Positions 25,811 through 38,500 of a stretch of DNA of 64,000 bases are shown piece by piece. Both the position numbers and the translations under genes were made by a program. The DNA is taken from positions 740,599 to 804,598 of the forward strand of contig SCFE01000050.1 of assembly GCA_004352715.1 (NCBI GenBank), in the 5' to 3' direction. The DNA comes from Hofstenia miamia (lineage: Eukaryota; Xenacoelomorpha; Acoela). The notes under the pieces are model-generated. The model did no database searches and had not been told where the DNA came from. It was given only the letters and a program-made list of their open reading frames with translations. The stretch's first letter is position 1. Every line of letters begins with the position of its first letter.

Positions 25811-28800
25811 TTTAAATCATTTTAGCATTTCATATATCGTGAGTGTGCTTTATATTATTATTGATTTTAATACTCAATTGTGAAACCCATTGAAATATGC
25901 AGTCATATTAAATTTTTAACCAAATCTGCTCAATTTTTCGTTCTAACATTTTAAAATGGAGATATTTTGGGTTCTTTCTGATGTTGTTTAGAAGTGTAGG
26001 TAAATTTTTTCATTGCATATATCTAGAACATATTTTTAAATTATCTGAGATTTAATAGTCAATTATTGCAAAATATTTTCAATTATTTAAAAGATTGCCA
26101 TTATTTTATACTATAGCTATTCGTTAAGTCGATTTTAACCAATCGAAAAGCTATATAATTGTCTGCTAATTTTAACATTTGAGCCGCTAAAGGGCGCGCG
26201 TTGATTTTACATCACTGTGTAAATCTAGACCTTCGCACTGCATAGCGCTATGAATTGATTTCGCATGCATATTGTCACCGCGCTGGGACAAACGGATAGT
26301 TCAATATTTACTAACTGCTGTTAGTTACTATGCCAACTCGCTTGCTATTGGCTAATCAATCTGGCATTACAATTGTTTGCAATTTAAGTAATGTTTTATC
26401 ATTTCACTACCCGTTTGTTATGTACGTTTTTGTTAACTTATATTTATATTATTATTATTATTTATTTATAATTTATTATTTATATTAAATAGTAAATCTT
26501 AACTATTTCTATTTTCATTGTATTATTTTTTAGTAATCATTTACTATTTGCCACGCCGGCTAAATGTAATTAATCAACTTATTTTGCTAATATTTAATGC
26601 TCAGATTATTTTCCTTCAGTAATTGCATTCCCGAATACATTTTAGCTACCGTATGAAATCTTCACGATATTTTTCCATCGTTTTTTTATTTTCCAATTAC
26701 ACAGAGAATTCCATTATATGTGAATGATCCGGCATGAGTTGTTCCCTATTGCTCAATTTTGGTGAGAAATTTACTCCCCTGATTCACTAAATAGTTGGAT
26801 TTAGTTTTTATAATATTGGTCACTGTTCACTAATCTATGCCTTTTCATTGCAATGGTCTTTTTGCCAATCATTCATAAATGAAGATGGTTATGCTTGAAA
26901 GACAGTGACTCGCCTTAGATAAGACAGAGGCATTTTAAATTAATTAAATTAGCTTTGTGGTCTTTAGTTATGGTTTGTTAGATTCTATGATAAAAGTTTT
27001 TTTGCGTTTGCACACATACATATTTCTCAAATTATTTATATTTTTTTGAGTTTTTATGTGAATAGGCTGCATTTCATTTAAAATAAATATTGCTAACAAG
27101 TATTCAATTTTAAAAGATTTCGGAAAATCCGTTATTTTCCACATGCTATTGGCGCGTACTTTATTGCAATTAGTAATTTAAAATATGTTGCATTTTTAGC
27201 TGGAATGAGTTTCACACACTTATAGATAGACAATGGAATGTCGTAATTTTGCGTCATTTGCTTTGTTTTGTTTTTTAAACATCCTTTAACGGATTTGGAT
27301 GTAATGTATGTAAACATCATTGTAATGTTTAAATACAGAGCATAGTGAATATCGTTTGATTACATTGTGTATGGTTTGACCAATCACAACGAACTAGTTT
27401 CTAATACCGTAACCTAGCAACCTTATTCGGCACTAAATTATTGTGTCGACATATTCTAGTTGCAACGTAACATTCTATTATTTATGGTGCATGAACACAC
27501 ATGTATTTACTAAATATTGTAATATTCGACAATAAAATTTTAGATATATTTTATGAGTGCTACATTTTGTAAGTAATTTTTCCATTAACAAGGTGCGCTT
27601 TCCACTGTTTCAATAGATGTTGAATTCAATTTACAGTATTTCTCCATTGAATTGGGATCTAAGTTTACCGTGTTCCAAGAAATTCGTCAGTTCTAATAAA
27701 TTCAAATATCTCTTGTCCAGTCTGAGGTGGTAGTTAAATTTTTTTCTGTTATAAATAAATCGTTTTTTGTAAAGAAACGTTTGACATGAAGATCATAGCA
27801 AAATTGTAATTGCTTAGAACAGGTCTGCCATTGCAAGAGTCAATGCAATAGCAAATTGAATTTATAAAATTTTGTAGTAAACACATTGATTTGTATACAT
27901 TTAGCAAATACATCATTAAAAATTACTGTTTGCATGAGATTTGTCCACTAGTTTCTCAAAACACTTTTACATTGATTAACAACATGGTATAGGTCATAAA
28001 TGTTTTTTACGATGGAATGAAGACGCCATTTTGACACATTATTATTATAACTTTGATTTTTGCAAAATCATGTTTTAAATTTTAAATTAATATTTCTTAT
28101 TTTTCAGCGATTTAGTTTCCATCCTATACAGGTGTGAACAAGTACCTAAAATGTCTGCATAAATGTACACTGTGTTTTAAAATTGAGTATGAAATATGTT
28201 ATGTTTACAAAAATTCGTGTATGAATCACTCACAAGGTTAGAAATATTGACATTCCAAATTTGTGAAAGTCGCATTACAAAGTTGGCCGGTTTTTGTCAT
28301 GATAGAAAAAAGTCATAGTGGGTGGTAAGCTTTAAAATATGGCCATAATGGAAATCTGTAAATTATTTACATATATATAGAATTTTAATTGGTTTTAAAC
28401 AATTTTTTGTTTAGCTGCAATTAACATACCTTTTTTGCATAAGAGCAACGATTAGATAAGACAACCATTTTGAAAACTAGTTAGCAGCTTAAGAACATTG
28501 TAACTATAAATACTAGAGGTGCAATAGCATCCGATTTTTTATGTTTTCATTAAACAGTGTATGGATATGGGCGAAATTTAAACTGCCCACCATATGGAGG
28601 GCTCAATATTTTTGGATTGTCACATATGACCATACCATAAACTATGCTCCTGCTATTAAATTGATTGTGTTGATAGAAATTCGTCAATATAATGGGATTT
28701 TACTTAGATGGCAATTGGCCCCCACTTCCCATTGTGATCAAGTTTTTTTAGTACATTTTCCCCAATTGTGATTTATGGATAAAGCTGGTAATTTATCATG

Positions 28801-30404
28801 CCAGTTGTGTATGGTTGAATATAGGCGTCTGTGTAAAATAATTTGTTACGCCATCTTGTAGTTGGAAATTATATCTTTTAGAACATCAACTATGAGTCTG
28901 ATGAGAATATAATTGTTCTGTGCGGCAACAGTATTTGTTACGTTTAACTATAATGAACAATCTTTCATTTTTTTTCGTAAACTGCATTTTATATTGACCA
29001 AGAACAATAGATTGAATTATCCTTGTAATGGCTTACCCTATCTCTAGCTACATTTAAAATAATGTCATGTCAACGCATACTCGTGACAACAGATAAGCGC
29101 TATAATTGGTTAAAAATGTGTAAATAATATGTTTACAGAAACAGCCTTGTGATAACAAGTTATTAAAGCATCCTAAATATTCTGACCATTTTCTCTTCTG
29201 ACTTTTTATCGAGATATTTAAATGAACTTTACCGATGAAAGCGTTTTCAATTACCATGGTTATAATTGTGAACAATTTAATTGGTGCGTTCTTTGCACGT
29301 TATGCGCTGTTTAGCCAATTTCTACAACACAAGTTTTATGAATGAATATAAACAATGCTGTGTTTTCAACCGGAAATTGAATTTTCTCTAATATACAAAT
29401 AAATGAAGTGATAGTCGATAAATATATTTTGTAAAGCAACAAATTCCTCAAATTTTTAATCTGACAAAATAGCGGTTTGATCAAAGCAACTAATAATTCG
29501 TGTGAATTGAGTTGATCTAAAAATTATGGATAATCTTAACTTTGCAACAGTTAATCATATACCTATAAACATGATTCTTTTGGCCAAGGTGTCTCCCATA
29601 TTGTCTGGTCAAATGAAATCATCATGGAATTGACAATTTTGAATCCCTGAAATTCTCGAACCAAGCCAGAATATATAAATAGATTTAAATGCGATTCCTA
29701 AATTTCTTAGTTTAAATTTTTCAAAAAATATTTGAAGTCTAAAAGTCTACTTTATTTTTGAAAACAAAAATATTTACACCTTTTTGCAAGATTCTTAAAT
29801 TTTTTATTTTCAATCAAGATTTGTCACTGTAAATGAGTTGATCTTACAGTACTTTTTAAAAAGAAATTATATTGATGCCTAGGTAAAAATTAAAGAATGT
29901 TATAGTATAAAGGTGTTTGTCTTTTTTGTTCTTTATAAATTAGTTTTTCTCAAGGGTTTTCACACAATCTGTTTCTTATATACTGTGTACCATATCATAG
30001 CAATATTCATTGTAAACATTTTTTGAATATATATATTTTTTCTGTTAGTGATGGAAATGGAACGTTATTTTTGTCTCGAATTCGTTCAATTTCATTTCTG
30101 GCCTATTCCCCATACCCATGTGAATTTATATTTATCTTAGTCAAAAAACCAGAAAAGTTTTAGTTGGCAAAACGAAACTTTAAGTTTAAGTTGTTTTAAT
30201 ATTTGCTTTGGAAACTACTTTTCTAACGTTACACATTCGTCTGACGAATAGTCGAAAAATGTGGGGTTTATATACTGTATTATTAACAAATGTTAATATT
30301 AATTTTTTTTCGGGTGCCTTAATTTATAGCTTAACTAACTCAAGCTTAAAGCCTAAATTATGCACATGGTGGCAATTTTAAATCGTCTAATTTATAAGTT
30401 GAAG

Positions 30405-30533
30405 ATGAGGTACACAGTTCTGATCCTTCTCGTATGCCGTCTAGCCGTCATAGCACTTCATTCTATTCAGCAATGGGAAACGGAAATGATGTTTATGCCG
30501 GGAACTTTAAAGCAAAATGATGAAATGTTGTGA
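30405..30533 (+). CDS. Small ORF with a signal-peptide-like start (42 aa)
   Basis: An ATG frame reads MRYTVLILLVCRLAVIAL followed by a polar tail (HSIQQWETEMMFMPGTLK) and stops. A charged start and a hydrophobic core are what a secretory signal would look like, although an Arg interrupts the core. The stretch is less AT-rich than its neighbours. It could be the first exon of a secreted protein, a small peptide gene or chance. No homologue is recognised. Confidence 0.25.
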   Translation: MRYTVLILLVCRLAVIALHSIQQWETEMMFMPGTLKQNDEML

Positions 30534-31446
30534 AGGATTTGCATGTAGTAGATGCGTATTCGATTACTGGTGTTCGGAAAATTTTGGAACACAAAGAAGA
30601 ATTAAAATATACTTTTTTGCAATAGTCTTGAATGAACAAATATTTAAGCTTAAATTGTGAGAAGAGTGGTAAAATTTTAAGAGTAAGGCGACAGAAAGTG
30701 TGAATTGGTGAGAATATAGTTGAACCTCTAAAGAAGGGATGCGTAAAATTTTAGAATGGTATTTTAAGTAAACATAAAGTTGTATCGTTTTCTGCACGGG
30801 GTTCTAAAAGTTGTTATTGTGAAAAATGATTTTCAGGCCGCTCACTAGTGACTCGTTTTGGGACGTCGTATCGGGTAAAACTCTCTAGGTACGTTTAATA
30901 GTAATGTGATAAATATCCATTTTTATTTTTGAAATAATATGCCCTTTTAATTGTTTATTATCCCCTAGATGTCTAATCTTTTGCAAGATATTCGAATATA
31001 TGAGTGAAAAATTAATTATTTTCAGTTCCCGTTTTTGCAAATTCATATATAGTTGCTTCCATTGCTATCCAGTGAAAGAAATTTTAATTTGTCATAAAAC
31101 GTTAATTTAGTGGAAATAAATAAAATATTTCTTTGTTCTGAAAACCAATTGCTACATAAAACTAGGAAATACTGACATCTGGAGCTGCATTTCTTAGTCA
31201 GAATTAGTTCGAGAACTATTTGTTCTCATGGAAAACGCTCGAAAATTACTTACATTCGAATCATCTGATTGGTTCATAATTTGCAAATTGACTTTGTAAT
31301 GCACCCTACAAAATGCATGTAATCAATGCCAACCTATCACTTGTTATATTTTTAGATTTAGAATATACAAAGAAGTATTTTCTTTATTAATCATTTTTAT
31401 GGCTAATTTGTAAATTCAGTAACTATTTGGGCATACCCCCCCCCTG

Positions 31447-31890
31447 TAGTGTTGCACAGGCCGGCAGATTTTGGCAGTCTGAGCCGGCCAGCCTCCAAAA
31501 ANNNNNNNNNNNNNNNNNNNNNNNNNNNNNNNNNNNNNNNNNNNNNNNNNNNNNNNNNNNNNNNNNNNNNNNNNNNNNNNNNNNNNNNNNNNNNNNNNNN
31601 NNNTGGCAGTCTGAGCCGGCCAGCCTCCAAAAATTCCGGTCGTTGTTCATATATTTTAGATCGGTAGAGATCTGCTACGTGTTGTAGTTGTTTCTTTACT
31701 ACGATTTATTTTCCTATGTATTTTGCATAGTACTTCATGCACCTAGGAAGAGACATTTCTTCTTCACTATTATGTTTAGATGGTTTATGAAAGGCTACAT
31801 GTTTCCGAAATAACTTAATTCTTTTTTATTTGCGGCTGGTAAGGTCTGAAAGAATACGGCCTGCAGCCGGCCGGCCGGTGTGCAACTCTG
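31447..31890. mobile_element. hAT-like GC-rich element with internal tandem repeats and a 102-N gap
   Basis: The left end TAGTGTTGCACA and right end TGTGCAACTCTG are inverted repeats (10 of 12). The flanking 8-mers CCCCCCTG (31439-31446) and TCCCCCTG (31891-31898) match at seven positions. The interior is much more GC-rich than its surroundings. It has a repeated unit GGCAGTCTGAGCCGGCCAGC on both sides of the gap (31502-31603), so the gap is probably a collapsed tandem array. Open frames through the N run are artefacts. Confidence 0.65.
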
Positions 31891-31898
31891 TCCCCCTG

Positions 31899-32875
31899 TG
31901 AATTAGTATTGTCATTTTCATCTCAGATAAACTTGTTGAACATTTTGTTGTATTAATTTGCGCTGAAAACCATTTCATAGTTTGTTTGCCATAATATGTT
32001 GATTAAATACTTTAGTATTGTTTGTACATTCTATATTTACACGACTTTCCTCAATTGCTTAGTTCAATATTGTCACAAAAATTTATTTCTTCTTCTTGCT
32101 CAAAGTTCAATATTTTAAAATTGGTTCGTTTTAGTTTTGGATTAGTACATTAACATTTCTGAGATGTCTACGCCAATTAATTTCAAAGTTTGAAAACATA
32201 CTAAACTTTAGCAGAAAATCGTTTCCTTTGTTATAGTCTACTTGTATTAAACTGCCTAGGTCTTTTTTGAAAAACCAAAATTTTTAACAGGCCAAACATC
32301 AATTCTATTGCATTTTAAATATCCTAAAGTCGCGCATGCTTTTTACAAACGTTCAAACGATTTTCTCCAAACCTATTAGGAAATTTGGAAATCGTGAGAT
32401 GTGTACAAATCTAATGGAGCACCTGCTCTAAGTTGATGTTGAAAATTTTGCTAGTGTATTGCTGTGCTTGAAGTACTTGAAATATATTTTTTCATTGAAA
32501 ATTCAAATTTTTTCAAACTTTTTGAATTTTCTCCATTCCTATTCAAGTAATCAAGAGGTCGATGGCCCGTTGAAGCAGCAAATAATCTCAATGAAACTAA
32601 AACAATAAAAAAAATTAAAAATTCCTAGGCACTTTAAGGTAATGTAAGAAAAAAAGAATCATTATGCTGGAGCATGAGATAAACAATAGTTATTTGAACA
32701 GTAAGATTTGTAATAATAATATATACATGTTTCATGGTCTTTGAACGAAAATTTTAAAATTGATTAAGCATAGCTTCTGCAAATATTTCTATAATAAAAG
32801 AAAAATAGCATATTTTGAAAGATAGACGATTTACATTCACATGAATGTGTTACAAAACATTCATACAATTAATCA

Positions 32876-32912
<37 letters not shown>

Positions 32913-34616
32913 TATATATATTAATAAATATTTATACTGTATATACATATTTACAAAGCTACAACACAATCTGTTCAACGTAGATAGATTAATTACAAAA
33001 ATACATACTAATAAGTCAATTTCCCTAGTCTCAAGAAAGTATTAGATTTTAAGAAATTTTCCAAATATTGAAGCTTTTTTGCATAACTTTTTGAAATGTA
33101 ACTTTTTTGTAGTCTGTATGGTTTTTCTTGTGCAATGTACAAATTTCAGTTTAACTTTTCAACAAATTCAAACAACTATGTTTTATTAATTGAATTTGTC
33201 TCGATCTTTTCAAAATCATTCCTTATGATCGTCACATCGCTAATTATCTCAGGTGGTTAGACATGCCATTCAATCAAAATCTGACAGATCACTTTTGAAC
33301 CAATCACTAGTCTAACCGTGGCCTAAGCTCTAGGTGCACCATCTATCATTTAAGTTTTTTTCTATCATGAATATAACAAGACAATTTTGGCTCGATGAAA
33401 CAAGTTTAAGACATTGATTGTAATGAAAATTATTTCAGAAATAATTAAATAATTGCTAGGCGAGACTGTGTATGTTTAATAAAATTAACTGATTTTCGCC
33501 TTTCGAAATCGTATCAAAATGTTACTATTACTGGGAAATGAAATATTTATTGTTTCTAAAATAATTTTTTTCTGAAAAATTTATTTGATGTTATATTGTT
33601 GATACATACCTAAAATGTAGTAAAAGTTTTGAATGCTTTTCCGAGTTTTTTCTACCACAGAAGACAAAACATTACATTGAAACTTAATAGTCACTTTTAT
33701 TTCGTAGAACTCAAAGCTTTCTTTAACCATGTTATAATATTGAAATGATAGGACGCTTTAGTAAGTCTGACTGTGCAACTGTCAGTCATTGATTCTATTT
33801 GATTGTGAATTTGTTCTACTATTAATGTTTATTACAAATTGAGTCTTGGAGCGCGTAACCTCTAGTGGAGAATTTAAGACAAACTCCTTTCGGCTGCATT
33901 AGTTGTTCCAATCAAGGTCTTCTTCCAATTATTTTATTTATCATTTCGTTTATAATGTAATTTTCATTTTATTTTAAATTAATGAACCAATTGTGAGTGT
34001 TTCTTGTACAAATGCTTAGAAACTGATGAAAAATCAATGCGATTTCAACAGTGATCTGTAAAAATTTTTGAAAATTATTTGAAAAGTTTCCGGCACTTAA
34101 ACAATTGCCACTATATTATCATATCATAACATTATTCTTCTATTAAATAAGCCTTTTTTATTCAGAAAAGTGAATCCTTGAGACTCAGTTAAATAAATTT
34201 GTAAAACGTTTGTAATATTTGGTTATTAAAGACGACAATTTACTGGCATTATTTTCTTTGCTCAATTTGTTGCAGAAATTGAATGTAGTTAACCAATTAA
34301 TCTGATTTCGTGATGAAAGAAGGCATGTTGTTTCCTAAATTCCACTATTTTTAGTTTTGCCCATGAACTGCCTTGTCCCATAATCCCATATGGTGTCACT
34401 GCATAACGTCTTTTTTGTCTAATCAAGAAAAAATATTAATACATTTCTGAATTTCGTGTTCCGATTTTCTTTAGCTAAATCCAGTCATATATTGATTCCA
34501 GCTACACTGAAATAATTGATCCCATTTCCCAGACCCATAGAATTTAACGGCTCTCTAGTTTTAGTTGACAAGATGTCTTATTTTCTCGTTCAATTTTTTG
34601 CTCAAATTAATTTTCT
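31899..34616. other. No gene seen; probable upstream region or 5' UTR intron of Sfmbt
   Basis: AT-rich, with one TA microsatellite and no exon-like block. Because the start-codon exon is preceded by a splice acceptor, the Sfmbt promoter and non-coding first exon must lie upstream. I cannot place them. Confidence 0.5.
32879..32928. repeat. (TA)n microsatellite
   Basis: About 30 bases of alternating TA, then GC and another short TATATATA run. Confidence 0.85.
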
Positions 34617-34620
34617 TTAA

Positions 34621-35121
34621 CCCTAAATTAACCATTTTATCTTTAAAGATACATAGCATATTATCCCATGCATATCTTTAAGGATAATATTGCATAATAT
34701 TGAAGCACTTTTGTAATTTACTTTTTTCCGACATTTTCGTGCTTAATTAATCCGCACTTCTTAATTATACCCGTTCCCACGGTGGCTTAGTCATTATGTC
34801 CCTCAATAATCAGGTTCTTATTCGCGGCAATTAGTGAGTAAAAAAGCTTGATGAAACCGCGATCCCAATCAGTGAATCATACATGTTTTAAATGTGATTG
34901 GTCAATTTATAGCTATCCTATGGCAATTTTATGCATAGATGTTTGCATGCTGCATGAAATTTTTCGACATTTAACCATGGTATCCTTAAAAAATATGTGA
35001 AATATGTAAAGAAATTTCGAAAAAGTTTTTTTATAATTTATTTGGATTAATAGGAATAATAACATACAGTAAAGAATGAAATTTTATTGATCATGTACAT
35101 GTAATTCTGGTTAATTTAGGG
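34621..35121. mobile_element. 501-bp piggyBac-like non-autonomous element at a TTAA site
   Basis: TTAA flanks at 34617-34620 and 35122-35125. The termini are perfect inverted repeats over 14 bases (CCCTAAATTAACCA ... TGGTTAATTTAGGG). The left interior has further short palindromes around GCATATCTTTAAGGAT. A related copy lies at 39710. It sits just upstream of the Sfmbt start-codon exon. No open frame was found inside. Confidence 0.8.
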
Positions 35122-35446
35122 TTAAGTTTTCTTAGTTATCATCGTAGTATTGTATACGATTTACAGAGAGATACAATTTACAAGTATGTTAGATTATTAT
35201 TTAATGAAGGCTGAAAACGACAAAAATTCAACATTCAAAATAGTATGTAAAATACTTCATGTTGTAATACTTTACAGTATTTTGAAATTCTTTGTTATTT
35301 ACTAAGTCTTAATATATATTAGCTCATTTACATTGAATCTTCTATTCAATTGGAGATATGGTTTTCAATGAATGAAAAATCTTACTTTTGCCTATGAATT
35401 TTTGCCTTGTAAGCGGCTGTTACTAATGGAATGTTTAGAATAATCT

Positions 35447-35594
35447 ATGGAAGAAGAAGAGGCTCCATTAGATTTAACAACCAACCGTTCTCATACTGTG
35501 CAGCATCGGAAGGTTGTTCCTTTGGCGAAGGCTCCTCCTTTTCAACCAAATTGCGATGAAGCTCATACCAGAACAAATTCCACACACACTTCCG
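35447..35594 (+). CDS. Sfmbt: Sfmbt coding exon 1 (start codon, PLDLT motif)
   Basis: The exon follows a TTTAG acceptor at 35434-35438. An in-frame TAA lies between the acceptor and the ATG, which fixes this ATG as the start. It encodes 49 codons plus one base, beginning MEEEEAPLDLTTNR. PLDLT fits the PxDLS/T consensus bound by the CtBP corepressor. The donor is G|GTATTC, phase 1, and it matches exon 2. The peptide is not conserved enough for me to match to another Sfmbt, so the call rests on phase, splice sites and position. Confidence 0.7.
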
Positions 35595-38500
35595 GTATTC
35601 TATCTTCAGTCTTTAACATATTTCAGATTATTTTCTTTTTATCGAAGTTGTGCGATTAGTGAATTTTTGCCCTTGAATTGCATTGGAATTTTTTAAATCT
35701 TCAATGGTTTCGTAAAAATTTTTTTAAAATATTCATGATCTGAAGCACCACTAGACAGAAAAGCGTGTCTCCTTTTTATTTTAAGTTTCAAAAACGCAAC
35801 CGGCTACTATTCCGGTGGACTTCAATAGAATTGATGTTGTCTGTTTACATGAAGGGTAATCATTGAGGTTAGTTGGCATTTACATGTCCTTTAAACCTCC
35901 TCATTACCTGAACATTAGGTATAAACTATTTTTTAATTCAAAAAACTTTATTTAAATATTCCCAGAAAATGTATGAGATTTTTCTAAATGTTAACCGATA
36001 TTTGTTTTTAATTGTAAAGTAATTTAGACAAATACAACATATTTTTTTACAAACGAACAAAAACGAAAGATTAGGTTGGAACTCGAAAGTGTACTACGCA
36101 AAACTTAACAATTTATTAATAGAAAATTCTAAATCTGTGGTTTAGCCCTCACGAAAATGCAGCTGAATTTGTCTCATTTGTTTCACTACTTCTTCGCTGC
36201 TTTTATACTAATTAATTCTAAAATTAGCATATTTTATAATTGTTTTGCTGCACTTTTCCTTCGTAATAATTAGCATATCGTCAAGCGTACGCTAATGAGC
36301 AAGGTTTAATTTGCCAAATTAATTAAAATATTTCGCAAAAAAAACTAGCGCAATTTCATGTAAATCCAAGCTTTGTAAATCTTTCTCAAAAAATGAACTT
36401 CAAAATATATAAAATGTGATCTACAAACTTTAGTGTTGCTTTCTTAAAAATAGAATGTTGATTTGATTGCAGCCAAAGGCAATTTTTATTTGGTAATATT
36501 TTTATTTTCTTATTTTGTGTCAATTTGTGTGTTGAAAAATAAGCACTTCATCATCTGTCGAGTATCTAATTAATGATGCAATTGAACCATAATTTGTAAT
36601 ATTCAAAATAATTTATGAATTGCGTCAGTTATGGGAATAGGTTGAAATTCATTAACTAATAAATACATTTCATTTGTTGAATGCCATTCAGCATTGTTGA
36701 TTTTCATCACATACTCCTGCTTAAATTGCACAATGAATTACGTAATACACTCAGTCTTAATAAGAAATAATTGTTTGGATCTATGCCTAGAAATCCTTAG
36801 AAAAATGGCTAAATATTGATATTTTAGCTTGGAAAATTGCTTAGCAATTACTTAGCTGCGATTATTCGGAATCGCTTGAAGAGTCATAAACACTGCTTGT
36901 CGAATTGATACTAGATGATTTTCACACATATAGCGTTGATTATTTATTTCCTGATTGGTATTGATAATGCTGAGGTTATATTGAACAGTTGTAAATTTAT
37001 TCAATATCAATTTTTATGTTGGAAAGTGCGTTTTTCATTAATTTAGTCGAAGAAATGCTAGCACTTTTAGGCTAAGATTGCTTATGAGACGTTGGTTATA
37101 AAAAATGGTGTTAAAAGACTGTATAAATGCTATTTTTTGTAAAGAAATATAACTTCATGTAGTCGAACTTATTTTTTCTTTGAAAATATTATCTTCCCCA
37201 TTTTAAACATCACTAAGCAGATAATATCCATGTTTCTTTTCCCAATTCAACGAAACCGTTATGCTTGCGCAATAATCCTGTTTCAACTCAACCCTCAGTT
37301 GCAATGAAAATTTTCTGTCAAAACCGACTATCGGTTAAATAACAAAATTATACGAAAATTCAATTCAATAGGTCAGCTAGCATGAATTAACTAGCATAAG
37401 AATTGGCAAGGCTTTACAAATGATATCATTTATTACTAACTATAGAAGCCTATGTTATACGATGGCAAAATGACTGTTTGGAATGGGACCATATGCTTCG
37501 AATAAATAGAACGTAATTTTTGTAGTTTATTAGTGTTTTGAATCTAGCTTTTAACCGATTAGAATTTTATTTCATTGTCATCGATGTCTCTATACTAATG
37601 TAAATAATTTTGCATCTAACCAAATTCTGTGGTTTCATAACTTTACATAAATCTGTGATATACGTGAACCGAATTTTCTTTCTCCTTTAATTGCGGCCCG
37701 GCTGATTTCTTTCTAGGCCGTTTTCGGCCGTTAATAAATTTTTTTGTTGTAACAATTCAGTCGTTGGCTTTAAAATTATTTGCCTTGCATGACTCATTCT
37801 GTGTGGCCATCTTTCTTATCCTCGCACATTTTGTTTGGAATAACTATGAAATCTATTTTAAGGATCTCAATTAGGTGTTATTACATCTACTGTATGAAAT
37901 AATGATTATTTCCTTATTTTCGATCATTAATTTTAAATACTAAGAAATTCATTTGCTGCTTCCGGATAACGTGAAGTAATTTATTGTAAATTGCACTTAA
38001 AGTCATGCAGATCCTACGCTGGAAGAACATTGCCATTTGACAAGTATTAAACTTTCTTTCATTGAGGATTTGAGATTGTAATATTATTTTGATATAATTT
38101 GTAGTACAAGTGCAAAAGTTTACCATTAAGATTAAATTTTCGTTAAAAAGTTTTAGAAAAATTTTCGATTTTTTAAACGTACCTTTTTTGTTTTGCGATT
38201 CTCTCAGTATACTTTGACAAGACGCTTGTTACGAGTATATGTCATATATGGCCAGTCTAAAGGCTGGCCTTGAAACTTAATGTTAGAAATGAGTTTTCCG
38301 CTCTATTAATTAGTGCGAGAGTTTTGGTATTGTTATGCTATAAAGCAACGTAATCCCATATGGAATTAGCCATTAATAAAATGAAAAATGTTTGGTTTTT
38401 CCGACTAAACGAATAGTATAAATCTGTTAAGCATTCGCTATCGGCTTTCCTTGGATGAACTATTTTCTAATTAACTTTGGATTACGCATTAATCATTTTT

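Larger units (their letters stand above)
22385..30404. other. Mostly empty AT-rich stretch
   Basis: Apart from the MITE at 24053, the loose inverted repeat at 25.2-25.5 kb and its ORF, I see no supported feature. CAGTGATGGATTTAAGG at about 22565 resembles a hAT terminus without a partner. CCAAT-like boxes near 26330-26360 have no promoter context. Confidence 0.55.

Noticed and set aside
31403-31687. Several overlapping frames on both strands through 31502-31603
   Set aside because: They are open only because Ns are not stops; the region is a transposon with a gap.
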